Source of the DNA: Flavobacteriaceae bacterium
GTDB lineage: Bacteria; Bacteroidota; Bacteroidia; Flavobacteriales; Flavobacteriaceae
NCBI GenBank assembly: GCA_947457105.1
Contig: CANGUP010000013.1
Coordinates: 1-36,071 of the forward strand
Direction: 5' to 3'
DNA length: 36,071 bases
Positions within the stretch are counted from its first letter, which is position 1. Each line of letters starts with the position of its first letter. Shown here piece after piece: positions 25,676 through 33,575 of this stretch. The notes under the pieces were generated by a model that had not been told where the DNA came from, did not search any database, and saw only the letters and a program-made list of their open reading frames with translations. The position numbers were made by a program, and so were the translations under genes.

Positions 25676-27106
25676 TTATTCTATCTCAGAAATTCTCAAG
25701 GTATTTACCATTCCTTTTTCAACAACAGGCATTGCAGCTAGATTGATTAGAATATCACCTTTTTTAACATATCCATTTTCTTTTGCAATGTGGTTAATGT
25801 CTTCTACAGTGTCGTCTGTACTTACAAACTTATCATAGAAAAATGCATTTACACCCCAAAGTAAATTCAATTGTGTTAGAATTCTTCTGTTAGAAGTATA
25901 AACCAAAATATGAGCCGATGGACGCCAAGCCGAAATCTGAAAAGCTGTATATCCACTGTTTGTTAAAGTTGAAATTGCTTTTGCTTTAATTTCATTTGCC
26001 ATATACGCTGCATGATAGCAAATAGACTTGGTAATAAAACGTTTCGTTCTAACTTGCGGTGCAGTTAATGGTACTTGAATTAACGGAGAATCTTCCACTG
26101 CTTCAATGATTTGTGTCATTTTTTCAATTACTTGAACTGGATAATTTCCAACAGAAGTTTCTCCTGATAACATTACTGCATCTGCACCATCCATAACCGA
26201 GTTAGCAACGTCATTTACTTCTGCTCTAGTTGGAGTTAAACTTGTAATCATCGTTTCCATCATTTGTGTTGCCACAATTACTGGAATACGAGCCGTTTTA
26301 GCTCTATGGATTAATTTCTTTTGAATCAAAGGTACTTCATGTGCCGGAATTTCAACTCCTAAATCACCACGAGCCACCATTAAACCATCGCAAAAAGCAA
26401 CAATTTTATCAATATTTTCTACTGCTTCTGGTTTTTCAATTTTTGCAATAATTGGAATTTTATGATCAGAATTTTTAGCAATTAAATCTTGCAATTCTTC
26501 TAAATCGGCTGGAGTTCTTACAAACGATAAGGCAATCCAATCCACATCTTGTTCAATAGCAAAAAGTGCATCTTTAATATCTTTTTTAGTAAGTGCCGGA
26601 AGTGAAACTTTAGTATTAGGAAGATTTACTCCTTTTTTAGATTTCAATGGTCCACCTTGAATAACTTTACATTTTACTTCGGTAGTTCCATTAGTTTCAA
26701 GAGCTTCAAACATTAATTTTCCGTCATCCAAAAGAATTTTTTCACCCGGATTTACATCTCTTGGAAATTCAAGATAGTTCATGTAAACTCTGTCTTTTGT
26801 TCCTGGAACGTCTTCTGCCGTTTGAAATGTAATAATATCACCTGGATTTACAACAACATCTTCACTCATAACTCCTACACGAAGTTTCGGACCTTGCAAA
26901 TCGGCAAGAATTGCAGTTGTATAACCGTATTCAGCATTTAATTCTCTAATAATATCGATTCGTTCTTTAACATCAGTGTAATCGGCATGAGAAAAGTTAA
27001 TTCTAAATACATTTACTCCGGCTTCAACCATGTCTCTAATGACTTCTTTTGAACTACAAGCTGGACCTAACGTGGCTACAATTTTAGTCTTTTTTCTTGT
27101 TGGCAT
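25676..27106 (-). CDS. pyk: Pyruvate kinase
   Basis: This enzyme transfers phosphate from phosphoenolpyruvate to ADP in the last step of glycolysis. The 476-residue protein is full length: TKIVATLGPACSSKEVI at the start, FRINFSHADY for the nucleotide/cation site, AKIEKPEAVENIDKI with the active-site Lys/Glu, MVARGDLGVEIP and VATQMMETMI for Mg2+ and PEP, and DGADAVMLSGETSVGNYPV. The last ~120 residues form the allosteric C-domain, ending LRISEIE. It follows the IPExxxVDY gene by 3 bases, the arrangement common in Flavobacteriaceae, and is the distal gene of the fabF-rnc-IPExxxVDY-pyk direction. Confidence 0.97.
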   Translation of the reverse strand: MPTRKKTKIVATLGPACSSKEVIRDMVEAGVNVFRINFSHADYTDVKERIDIIRELNAEYGYTTAILADLQGPKLRVGVMSEDVVVNPGDIITFQTAEDVPGTKDRVYMNYLEFPRDVNPGEKILLDDGKLMFEALETNGTTEVKCKVIQGGPLKSKKGVNLPNTKVSLPALTKKDIKDALFAIEQDVDWIALSFVRTPADLEELQDLIAKNSDHKIPIIAKIEKPEAVENIDKIVAFCDGLMVARGDLGVEIPAHEVPLIQKKLIHRAKTARIPVIVATQMMETMITSLTPTRAEVNDVANSVMDGADAVMLSGETSVGNYPVQVIEKMTQIIEAVEDSPLIQVPLTAPQVRTKRFITKSICYHAAYMANEIKAKAISTLTNSGYTAFQISAWRPSAHILVYTSNRRILTQLNLLWGVNAFFYDKFVSTDDTVEDINHIAKENGYVKKGDILINLAAMPVVEKGMVNTLRISEIE

Positions 27107-27109
27107 TTT

Positions 27110-27598
27110 TTAAAAAATTAAATTATTTTTTGATTTTATATTTTCAGAATTGATAGCATAAACCATTTTTACACTTTCAATACTATTTATTTTTGATACG
27201 ATTGTGTCAATTTCTATTTCCTTTTCCGCATTTTCAATTTTAAGAAAATAATCTACTTTTTTATATTCTGGCAATAAAAAAGCCGATGCAGAAAATTTAT
27301 TTTTAAATCCTGAAAACAAATCTTGCTGATTAATATTTTCAACGATTTCAACTTCGTTTTTATTTTGAACCAAATCCCAGTTGATGAATTTTTCTTTGTC
27401 TTCAAAAGTAAATCGCGCAAAAGAAGTTTTTCCCTCTTTTACTTGTGATTCAATATCATTTTTATTTTTACTTAAAAAAATCTCAAGATTCAGATTTAAA
27501 AAATAAGCCAAACGATAATCTTCCAATGGAGTATGAATGGCGATAATAAAAAAATCGTCTTCTTCAAATTCCTCAATAGATAGTTTAAGATTACCCAT
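27110..27598 (-). CDS. IPExxxVDY family protein
   Basis: A 162-residue cytoplasmic protein of unknown function, restricted as far as I know to Bacteroidetes. The name-giving motif appears as LPEYKKVDY near residues 107-115, with Leu in place of Ile. The N-terminus reads MGNLKLSIEEFEEDDFFIIAIHT and EDYRLAYFLN, typical of the family. I start at ATG 27598 rather than the in-frame ATG 45 bases further upstream, because the extra residues (NFYKHYIYNLFWHK) are not family-like. The gene is 3 bases from pyk and 114 bases from rnc, and this conserved placement suggests a link to central metabolism or RNA processing that is not understood. Confidence 0.88.
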   Translation of the reverse strand: MGNLKLSIEEFEEDDFFIIAIHTPLEDYRLAYFLNLNLEIFLSKNKNDIESQVKEGKTSFARFTFEDKEKFINWDLVQNKNEVEIVENINQQDLFSGFKNKFSASAFLLPEYKKVDYFLKIENAEKEIEIDTIVSKINSIESVKMVYAINSENIKSKNNLIF

Positions 27599-27712
27599 TT
27601 TGTGCCAAAATAAGTTGTAAATATAGTGTTTATAGAAATTCAAAACACCAATGAAGTATTAGATTAACGTTATTTTATAAACGAAAACGTTATAGCTTTA
27701 TGAGAATTTGCA

Positions 27713-28456
27713 TTAAATTTTGTTAATTTTTTCTTGAAATGCAAAATAAGCACGTTTTGAAGCAATTTCTTCTGCCTTCTTTTTAGAAGTTGCTCTCGAT
27801 TTTGCAATTACTTTATCATCAATACTCAATTTTACTCCAAAATAACGCTGACCATCGTTTCCATTATCGTCGAAAACATCAAAATTGAATTGCTTTTTCT
27901 CTTTTTGACACCATTCAATGACCAAACTTTTGTAACTAATTACTTTTCCTTCCAATCGAGCAATATCTACATAAGGAATGATAACTCTTTTCTGAATAAA
28001 TTCTTCACAACCAGCATAACCTTTATCAAGAAAAATGGCGCCAACCAAAGCTTCAAAAATATTACCATGAATATTTTCTCCAAAATGAGAAGAAGGAACC
28101 TTACTTTCTACATAATCAATGAGATGTAAATCACGACCAAGTTCATTCAAATGCTCACGACTCACAATTTTAGAACGCATTTTTGTTAAATAACCTTCGT
28201 CTCCAAGTGGCGCTTCTTTGTATAAATGTGCTGCAATAACAGAACTCAACATAGAATCTCCAAGAAACTCTAAACGTTCATAGTTCAAAGGATTTCCTTT
28301 ATCGTCGGTTTTATTGGAAGAACGATGAGTAAATGCTTTTTCGTAGAATTTTAGATTAACTGGTTTTGAACCAATAATTTTTTCAATAGCAACAAAAAAA
28401 TTCCCGCCTTCTGTAGGACGGGAATTTCGGGTAAATATTTTTTTAAGTAATCGCAT
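27713..28456 (-). CDS. rnc: Ribonuclease III
   Basis: This double-strand-specific endoribonuclease processes rRNA precursors and structured mRNAs. The 247-residue protein has the signature ERLEFLGDS at 60-68 (Glu/Asp of the metal site), then NIFEALVGAIFLDKGY with Glu135. A C-terminal double-stranded-RNA-binding domain (about 175-245) ends GVKLSIDDKVIAKSRATSKKKAEEIASKRA. It starts 7 bases after fabF ends and is cotranscribed with it. The N-terminus is about 15 residues longer than in E. coli. Confidence 0.96.
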   Translation of the reverse strand: MRLLKKIFTRNSRPTEGGNFFVAIEKIIGSKPVNLKFYEKAFTHRSSNKTDDKGNPLNYERLEFLGDSMLSSVIAAHLYKEAPLGDEGYLTKMRSKIVSREHLNELGRDLHLIDYVESKVPSSHFGENIHGNIFEALVGAIFLDKGYAGCEEFIQKRVIIPYVDIARLEGKVISYKSLVIEWCQKEKKQFNFDVFDDNGNDGQRYFGVKLSIDDKVIAKSRATSKKKAEEIASKRAYFAFQEKINKI

Positions 28457-28463
28457 GAAAACT

Positions 28464-29717
28464 TTATTCTTCTAATATTTTAAATAACACACAAGCATTG
28501 TGTCCACCAAAGCCAAAAGTATTACTCATAGCGACTTTGATTTCTCTATTTTGTGGTTTGTTTAAAGTTAAATTCAACGATGGATCAATATTTTCGTCAA
28601 CAACAGTATGATTAATAGTTGGAGGAACAATACTATGTTTCATTGCCAAAATAACGGCAATTGCTTCAATCGCACCTGCAGCTCCAAGTAAATGACCTGT
28701 CATTGATTTTGTTGAATTGATGTTAATGGTTTTAGCATGAGCGCCAAAAACATGACTAATTGCTTTCAATTCGGCAACATCACCAAGTGGCGTTGAAGTT
28801 CCGTGTGTATTGATGTGATCAACCATTTCTGGAGTCATTCCTGCATCACGTAGTGTATTTTCCATAACAGCAATTACTCCAATTCCTTCTGGATGAGGAG
28901 CAGTTAAGTGATAAGCATCTGACGACATTCCGCCACCGCCAATTTCACAATAAATTTTGGCACCACGAGCTTTTGCATGTTCGTATTCTTCTAAAACAAT
29001 GGCACCAGAACCTTCACCAAGAACAAAACCATCACGAGTAGCATCAAATGGACGCGAAGCCGTTTCTGGACTTTCATTTCTTGTAGATAAAGCATGCATT
29101 GAATTAAATCCGCCCATTCCTGCAATAGTTACAGCCGCTTCTGAACCTCCAGTGATAATTACATCACACATTCCTAAACGAATATAATTGAAAGCATCAA
29201 TCATAGCATTTGCAGACGATGCACAAGCAGAAACAGTAGTGTAATTTGGACCCATATAGCCATTTCTCATTGAAATATGAGCAGGAGCAATATCGGCAAT
29301 CATTTTTGGGATAAAGAAAGGGTTGAATTTTGGAGTTCCATCGCCTTTGGCATAGTACATTACTTCTTCTTGAAAAGTTTCTAAACCGCCAATTCCTGCT
29401 CCCCAAATTACTCCAACTCTATGTTTGTTTACGTTGTCATGAGTAATTCCAGCATCTTTGATAGCTTCATCACTTGATGCAATAGCATAGTGAGAAAATT
29501 TATCTAATCGACGCGATTCTTTACGATCCATGTAATCTTCAATATTGAAGTTTTTTACTTCGCAAGCAAATTTTGTTTTGTGCTTTTCAGTATCGTAATA
29601 TGTTATTGGAGCAGCACCACTTTTTCCATTAATTAAACCATCCCAATATTCTTGGATGGAATTTCCAATAGGAGTTAATGCTCCAAGACCAGTTACAACA
29701 ACACGCTTTAATTGCAT
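28464..29717 (-). CDS. fabF: 3-oxoacyl-[acyl-carrier-protein] synthase II
   Basis: This condensing enzyme elongates fatty acyl-ACP with malonyl-ACP in type II fatty acid synthesis. The 417-residue protein has the Cys-His-His triad: Cys165 (VSACASSANAM), His305 (INTHGTSTPLGD) and His342 (STKSMTGHLLGAAG). The C-terminal glycine-rich FGFGGHNACVLF is intact. acpP lies directly upstream, but a terminator and a long leader hairpin lie between the two, so fabF probably has partly independent control. rnc follows at 7 bases. Confidence 0.97.
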   Translation of the reverse strand: MQLKRVVVTGLGALTPIGNSIQEYWDGLINGKSGAAPITYYDTEKHKTKFACEVKNFNIEDYMDRKESRRLDKFSHYAIASSDEAIKDAGITHDNVNKHRVGVIWGAGIGGLETFQEEVMYYAKGDGTPKFNPFFIPKMIADIAPAHISMRNGYMGPNYTTVSACASSANAMIDAFNYIRLGMCDVIITGGSEAAVTIAGMGGFNSMHALSTRNESPETASRPFDATRDGFVLGEGSGAIVLEEYEHAKARGAKIYCEIGGGGMSSDAYHLTAPHPEGIGVIAVMENTLRDAGMTPEMVDHINTHGTSTPLGDVAELKAISHVFGAHAKTININSTKSMTGHLLGAAGAIEAIAVILAMKHSIVPPTINHTVVDENIDPSLNLTLNKPQNREIKVAMSNTFGFGGHNACVLFKILEE

Positions 29718-29748
29718 ATAATTTTTTTTAAATGTATTTTAAACAAAT

Positions 29749-29795
29749 AATACCCTGTTTTCTTTATAATTTGAACTTAAAGAGACAAGGGTATT
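29749..29795 (-). promoter_or_regulatory. Long hairpin in the fabF leader
   Basis: Two 18-base arms (29749-29766 and 29778-29795) pair over their full length with one 2x2 internal mismatch and one G-U pair, around an 11-base loop. The element lies 32 bases upstream of the fabF ATG and downstream of the acpP terminator. There is no clean T-run after it on the minus strand, so it is not a standard terminator. It could be a stability or control element in the fabF mRNA, or an RNase III site, since rnc is in the same operon. Confidence 0.55.
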
Positions 29796-29850
29796 TCAAT
29801 ATAGTGTGATTGAAATTCAATCAAAAATAGTCTAATTTTTTTAAAATAAT

Positions 29851-29886
29851 AAAAACCCGCACACATTTATAGTGTACGGGTGTTTT
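29851..29886 (-). terminator. Terminator between acpP and fabF
   Basis: CCCGCACAC (29856-29864) and GTGTACGGG (29872-29880) pair with one mismatch. On the minus strand the stem is followed by GGGTTTTTATTATTTT. It lies 7 bases after the acpP stop and would end much of the highly expressed acpP transcript. Confidence 0.8.
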
Positions 29887-29892
29887 ATTTTA

Positions 29893-30129
29893 TTATTTTT
29901 TTGCTTCTTCGATGTAAGAAATAGCTTGACCTACAGTAGCAATGTTTTCTGCTTGGTCGTCTGGAATTTGAATATCAAATTCTTTTTCGAACTCCATAAT
30001 AAGCTCAACAGTGTCTAATGAATCAGCTCCTAAATCGTTTGTGAAGCTTGCTTCTGTTACAACTTCATTCTCGTCAACGCCTAATTTGTCTACGATAATC
30101 GCTTTAACTCTTGATGCAATGTCTGACAT
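29893..30129 (-). CDS. acpP: Acyl carrier protein
   Basis: This 78-residue acidic carrier holds growing acyl chains on a 4'-phosphopantetheine. The attachment site is Ser37 in [16 protein letters not shown], the classic DSL motif. The four-helix layout and the C-terminal [21 protein letters not shown] are typical. It is upstream of its partner fabF and followed by a terminator, fitting the need for far more ACP than FabF. A -7 element lies 31 bases upstream. Confidence 0.98.
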   Translation of the reverse strand: MSDIASRVKAIIVDKLGVDENEVVTEASFTNDLGADSLDTVELIMEFEKEFDIQIPDDQAENIATVGQAISYIEEAKK

Positions 30130-30159
30130 AATCTTTAATTTTAAAATTTAAATTGTTGG

Positions 30160-30167
30160 CAAAAATA
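30160..30167 (-). promoter_or_regulatory. -7 promoter element for acpP
   Basis: On the minus strand this reads TATTTTTG, an exact TAnnTTTG, 30 bases before the start codon. A -33 TTG was not found at the expected distance. Confidence 0.5.
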
Positions 30168-30304
30168 AAAAACTTTATTTTAAATCCATCTTTTAGTTAA
30201 TAAATGTGAACACGAAATTAAAAAAATAATTTTACAAAGACCTCATTTATATTATTTATTATCATTTATTATTCTTTTTTTTGCGTAATTAAAATTACAG
30301 GTAA

Positions 30305-30865
30305 ATGAGTAAAATAGTAATATTCGCTTCTGGATCGGGTTCTAACGCCGAGAATATCATAGTACATTTCAATAAAAAAAATCTTGTGAATGTATTCGAA
30401 GTCTTCACTAACAATCCTAATGCCAAAGTGTTAGAAAGAGCAAAAAACTTAAACGTTCCTTCTCAAGTTTTCACTAGACAAGAGCTAAACGAAGGAATTG
30501 TTTTGGAAAAATTAAACAAAATTCAACCCGATTTAATTGTTCTTGCCGGATTTTTATGGAAATTTCCTGAACACATTATAAAAGCATATCCTAATAAAGT
30601 AATCAACATTCACCCAGCTCTTTTACCAAATTATGGAGGAAAAGGAATGTACGGAATGAATGTACATCAAGCGGTTTTAGAAAATAAACAAAAAGAAACA
30701 GGAATCACCATACATTATGTAAATGAACATTATGATGAAGGCGAATTCATTTTTCAAAAATCAGTAAACATTGAAGATTGCAAATCCGCAGAAGAAATAG
30801 CTGATAAAATCCACGTTTTAGAATACCATTATTTTCCAGAAGTAATTGAAAAACTTATAACTTAA
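30305..30865 (+). CDS. purN: Phosphoribosylglycinamide formyltransferase (GART, folate-dependent)
   Basis: This enzyme transfers a formyl group from 10-formyl-THF to GAR, the third step of purine synthesis. The 186-residue protein has the phosphate loop FASGSGSNAENI near the start and the catalytic set Asn101, His103 (INIHPALLPNYGGKGMYG) and Asp144 (HYDEGEFIF), matching E. coli N106/H108/D144. It is divergent from acpP across about 175 bases. rnhA follows at 40 bases. The folate enzyme at 1.4-1.9 kb feeds the same one-carbon pool. Confidence 0.96.
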   Translation: MSKIVIFASGSGSNAENIIVHFNKKNLVNVFEVFTNNPNAKVLERAKNLNVPSQVFTRQELNEGIVLEKLNKIQPDLIVLAGFLWKFPEHIIKAYPNKVINIHPALLPNYGGKGMYGMNVHQAVLENKQKETGITIHYVNEHYDEGEFIFQKSVNIEDCKSAEEIADKIHVLEYHYFPEVIEKLIT

Positions 30866-30905
30866 TTCATAAATCGTACTTCGTATTTCTAACTTCGTAC
30901 TTAAT
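30866..30905 (+). repeat. Short direct repeat before rnhA
   Basis: ACTTCGTA and ACTTCGTAC occur 17 bases apart in the 40-base gap between purN and rnhA. It may be a degenerate intergenic repeat. No function is inferred. Confidence 0.4.
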
Positions 30906-31385
30906 ATGTCACACCAAGTCCACATCTACACCGACGGCGCTGCCAAAGGAAATCCCGGAAACGGCGGTTATGGCGTTGTTATGGAACTTGTTGGCACTCC
31001 ACACAAAAAAGAATTCTACGAAGGTTTTCGTTTAACTACTAATAATAGAATGGAACTTCTTGCCGTAATTGTAGGTTTAGAAAAACTAAAAAATCCAAAT
31101 ATGAAGGTTTTAGTGATTTCTGATTCTAAATATGTTGTAGATTCTGTGGAAAAAAAATGGGTTTTAGGTTGGGAGAAAAAAGGATTTGCCAACAGAAAAA
31201 ACTCCGATTTATGGAAACGCTTTCTAAAAGTTTACAGAAAACACCAAGTAGATTTCAAATGGATAAAAGGTCACAATAATCATCCACAAAACGAACGTTG
31301 TGACGAATTAGCAGTTTATGCGTCAGGTTTACCCAATTTATCAATTGATGCTTTTTATGAAAATGAAGATGGGAAGTTGTTGTAA
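30906..31385 (+). CDS. rnhA: Ribonuclease HI
   Basis: This enzyme degrades the RNA strand of RNA-DNA hybrids, removing R-loops and replication primers. The 159-residue protein carries the four acidic catalytic residues: Asp10 (IYTDGAAKGNPG), Glu50 (TTNNRMELLAV), Asp73 (VISDSKYVVDS) and Asp133 (NERCDELA). The basic protrusion EKKWVLGWEKKGFANRKNSD is present, indicating the E. coli type I form. It probably shares a transcript with purN. It is convergent with the HTH gene, and I saw no clear terminator hairpin in the 68 bases between them. Confidence 0.97.
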   Translation: MSHQVHIYTDGAAKGNPGNGGYGVVMELVGTPHKKEFYEGFRLTTNNRMELLAVIVGLEKLKNPNMKVLVISDSKYVVDSVEKKWVLGWEKKGFANRKNSDLWKRFLKVYRKHQVDFKWIKGHNNHPQNERCDELAVYASGLPNLSIDAFYENEDGKLL

Positions 31386-31453
31386 AAATCGTGCATTTTC
31401 AAAATTAACTATAGTGTAATTTCAAAATTGCTGTTTTGTAAACGTTAAATCTA

Positions 31454-31783
31454 TTAAACTTGCTTTTGCTTCAACAATAAATTATATTCTTCTAATAATT
31501 TAAGATACTTATCTTTCCAATAGTCTGCATTTGAGACTTCTTTTTCATAAGCCGTAGGCGGCTCATTTATGATAGTTGATGCAGCATTAATTTCTTTAAT
31601 TTCAGTTGTAAAATCATGGTGAATCAACTTTCCTATTTGTAATACAATATCGAGAGAAACATTACTGTTTTCAAACATTAGATACATCCATCTTCTGCTC
31701 TTGCCCATTCGCTTAGCTATCTCAGTAATGGGGATACCACTTTTATATATAGCTGCTTTTAGTATTTCTCCTCGATTTTGCAT
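31454..31783 (-). CDS. Small helix-turn-helix (XRE-like) regulator
   Basis: A 109-residue cytoplasmic protein. Residues about 4-60 form a helix-turn-helix of the XRE type: GEILKAAIYKSGIPITEIAKRMGKSRRWMYLMFENSNVSLDIVLQIGKLI, with SRRWMYLMF as the likely recognition helix. The rest is polar and ends in a short coiled-coil-like segment (YWKDKYLKLLEEYNLLLKQ) suitable for dimerisation. No ligand domain is seen. The upstream region holds two palindromes that are plausible operators for autoregulation or for controlling rightward transcription. The gene marks the left edge of the accessory region. Confidence 0.82.
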   Translation of the reverse strand: MQNRGEILKAAIYKSGIPITEIAKRMGKSRRWMYLMFENSNVSLDIVLQIGKLIHHDFTTEIKEINAASTIINEPPTAYEKEVSNADYWKDKYLKLLEEYNLLLKQKQV

Positions 31784-31826
31784 AATGCAAATATTTACAC
31801 TGTTGTGAGAAATTTATTTTATATAA

Positions 31827-31846
31827 ATTACACATATTTGTGTAAT
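31827..31846. promoter_or_regulatory. Perfect inverted repeat, probable operator
   Basis: ATTACACA and TGTGTAAT form a perfect 8-base inverted repeat around TATT, 44 bases upstream of the HTH gene start. Its size and position suit a dimeric HTH repressor. Confidence 0.45.
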
Positions 31847-31852
31847 AAATAA

Positions 31853-31868
31853 TATATTTGTGCACAAA
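31853..31868 (+). promoter_or_regulatory. -7 element overlapping a palindrome
   Basis: TATATTTG (31853-31860) is an exact -7 motif for rightward transcription. Its TTTG is the left half of the perfect palindrome TTTGTGCACAAA (31857-31868). Binding of a dimeric protein here would block the promoter. Confidence 0.4.
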
Positions 31869-32124
31869 AGCGTGAATTTATACTAAATATAGTCAATTAA
31901 TTCTATAAAATGATAATTGTTAACGATTAAATTAAGAAATCAAAGAGAGTATTTTAAGATAAACAGGCACAAATAAAAGCTAATGAGGTAAAAAAATTAA
32001 ACTATATGATATGAAAAACACTTTTGTTCATAAAATAATCTAATGTGTGTGATTATTTTTTTAGTCAGAATAAACCGAATAAGGACTTTAAATTGAAGTA
32101 GGTAAAATATAAAAAACCGAATAA

Positions 32125-32622
32125 ATGAATCTAAAAATTAAATTAATCGCAGTTGCCAGCATTTTGATAATGACTAGTTGTGCTAGTATTGTAAGTAAAA
32201 GTAGTTGGCCAATAACCATTAATAGCTCTCCATCAGAAGCTAAAATTTCTATTAAAGATAAAAAAGGTATTGAAATCTATACGGGTAGCACACCTGCAAC
32301 TTTAAAATTAAAATCTGGATCAGGATTTTTCTCAAAAGCTAGATATCAAGTAACATTTGAGAAAGTAGGATATGAAAAAAAAGTAGTTCCTGTTGAATTT
32401 AAGTTAAACGGCTGGTATTTTGGAAACATAATATTTGGAGGTCCATTAGGTTTATTGATAATTGATCCTGCAACTGGAGCAATGTTTAAATTAGAAACAG
32501 AATTTTTAAATGAAACACTTACAAAATCTGTTGCAAACGCTGATACAAAAGAATTGAAGTTGTTGGATATTAATAAAATTCCCACGGAGTGGAAAAACCA
32601 TCTTATACTAGTTAGTAAATAA
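32125..32622 (+). CDS. Lipoprotein with a PEGA-like domain
   Basis: A 165-residue lipoprotein: signal peptide with lipobox MTSC (Cys19), then a beta-rich PEGA-like domain at about 28-90 (ITINSSPSEAKISI, TGSTPATLKLKSG, YQVTFEKVGYEKKVVPVEFK). A glycine-rich hydrophobic segment follows at about 97-118 (WYFGNIIFGGPLGLLIIDPATGA), resembling those in flavobacterial small surface lipoproteins. PEGA domains are found in surface-layer and cell-envelope proteins. No enzymatic function is suggested. It stands about 110 bases before the exported cluster and may be transcribed separately. Confidence 0.8.
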   Translation: MNLKIKLIAVASILIMTSCASIVSKSSWPITINSSPSEAKISIKDKKGIEIYTGSTPATLKLKSGSGFFSKARYQVTFEKVGYEKKVVPVEFKLNGWYFGNIIFGGPLGLLIIDPATGAMFKLETEFLNETLTKSVANADTKELKLLDINKIPTEWKNHLILVSK

Positions 32623-32672
32623 AATATAATATAATCACACACATTTAAAAAAAAGGTAAAAAATAGAGCCAG

Positions 32673-32710
32673 ACTCTATAAAACGGAGCGAACCCGAAAA
32701 GCCATAGAGT
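32673..32710 (+). other. Weak hairpin between the lipoprotein and the secreted protein gene
   Basis: ACTCTAT (32673-32679) and ATAGAGT (32704-32710) can pair around a 24-base segment that is less AT-rich than its surroundings. It may be a leader structure for the downstream genes. Confidence 0.25.
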
Positions 32711-32733
32711 AGGGAAAATTTATATCTAAAAGC

Positions 32734-33309
32734 ATGAAAAAAATAACATTGATGGCAGTTTTATTAATTAATTCCATAGTGTATTCACAAGATTCTAAAA
32801 AAGAAATTATTAATGAAATAGAAACATATAAAAAAGGTAAGCTTTTAAATACAACTTACAATTTTACTTACAAAGAAGTTTTTGACGCGATGACCATTAT
32901 GGGAAATCAATATTATGGTAACTCAGTGAAAGAATCCGAGTCAAGAGGATATGTAGAATTTATAAAAGAGACTGGGGAAGTTAAAGAATACCTTTCAATA
33001 GAAATTAAAGGAGACAAACAACCATATAGACTTTCATTTAATTATAAAAAAGAGAAAAAAGCTACTACATGGAAAACAGAAGGAGAGTTTGGGAAACCAG
33101 ATTATAAACTAATAGAAGTAGATGCAGGATGGAAAATCGTGGAAGAACCTCTTGATATAATTTATACAAATCTTCACTTAAGAATTTATAAAATATTATA
33201 CGGAGAATTCAAACTACCAGAAGATTTAATAAAGAAGATTGAGAACTTCAATAATACCCAAAAAAAAGATAGGAAAAAAGTACTTGCTGGAGTTGATTAT
33301 GAATTATAA
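32734..33309 (+). CDS. Secreted protein of unknown function
   Basis: I do not recognise a family. This 191-residue protein starts with a signal peptide (MKKITLMAVLLINSIVYSQ, likely cut after YSQ) and is otherwise polar and Lys/Glu/Tyr-rich with alternating strand-like segments (YVEFIKETGEVKEYLSIEIKG, YRLSFNYKKEKK), as in small periplasmic or surface beta proteins. It lacks cysteines, a lipobox and any T9SS tail. It heads a tight same-strand run: the next gene starts 18 bases after its stop, and the run continues through the metalloprotease to the window edge. Confidence 0.72.
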   Translation: MKKITLMAVLLINSIVYSQDSKKEIINEIETYKKGKLLNTTYNFTYKEVFDAMTIMGNQYYGNSVKESESRGYVEFIKETGEVKEYLSIEIKGDKQPYRLSFNYKKEKKATTWKTEGEFGKPDYKLIEVDAGWKIVEEPLDIIYTNLHLRIYKILYGEFKLPEDLIKKIENFNNTQKKDRKKVLAGVDYEL

Positions 33310-33327
33310 CAACATAAATTATTTAAT

Positions 33328-33575
33328 ATGGAAAAATTGAAAGATTTTAAAAACAAATTCGAAGGAAAAGAAATGATTGCTAAAATACCAGATATACAAG
33401 GTTTTAAAAGAAAATAACTATCCACTCAATACTAATGATTACCAATAATGGAAAAGAGGTTGTCAATTTTAATTATTCATGGCAAAATCCTAAATCAGAC
33501 GGTATACCAATTACATGGGGCATTACATCATTAGCAGAACTAATAAACAATTATGAATTAATACAACAAATATGA
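33328..33575 (+). pseudogene. Small unknown gene A, apparent 1-base frameshift
   Basis: The frame from ATG 33328 stops after 29 codons (ending QGFKRK) at 33417. A second frame, open from 33408 to a TGA at 33573-33575, reads as protein-like sequence (KITIHSILMITNNG, then NFNYSWQNPKSDG and ITWGITSLAELINN). Adding one A to the AAAA run at 33406-33409 joins them into an 82-residue protein. The stop overlaps the start of gene B (ATGA, 33572-33575), the coupling expected of intact genes. This is either a recent inactivation, a programmed or phase-variable slip, or a sequencing error. No signal peptide and no recognised family; an immunity-like cytoplasmic role is conceivable but unproven. Confidence 0.5.

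Larger units (their letters stand above)
31784..32124. other. 341-base intergenic region with palindromes
   Basis: No gene is visible; the longest ATG frame is about ten codons. Apart from the palindromes annotated separately, the right end has AACCGAATAA twice (about 32075 and 32115). It is otherwise unstructured AT-rich DNA. The promoter for the lipoprotein gene at 32125 was not identified with confidence. Confidence 0.5.

Noticed and set aside
27599..27643. Upstream ATG for the IPExxxVDY protein.
   Set aside because: The extra 15 residues are not family-like; the ATG at 27598 gives the usual N-terminus.
27665..27692. TAACGTT / AACGTTA repeat between the IPExxxVDY and rnc genes as a terminator.
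   Set aside because: The stem is only seven AT-rich pairs with a 14-base loop and no T-run; at best a weak structure.
31386..31453. Search for a terminator between rnhA and the HTH gene.
   Set aside because: Only a short direct repeat (TTTCAAAATT) was found and no stem-loop with a T-run.
32346..32642. Minus-strand frame of 98 codons opposite the PEGA-like lipoprotein.
   Set aside because: The plus-strand frame has a signal peptide with lipobox and recognisable domain; the minus frame has neither.
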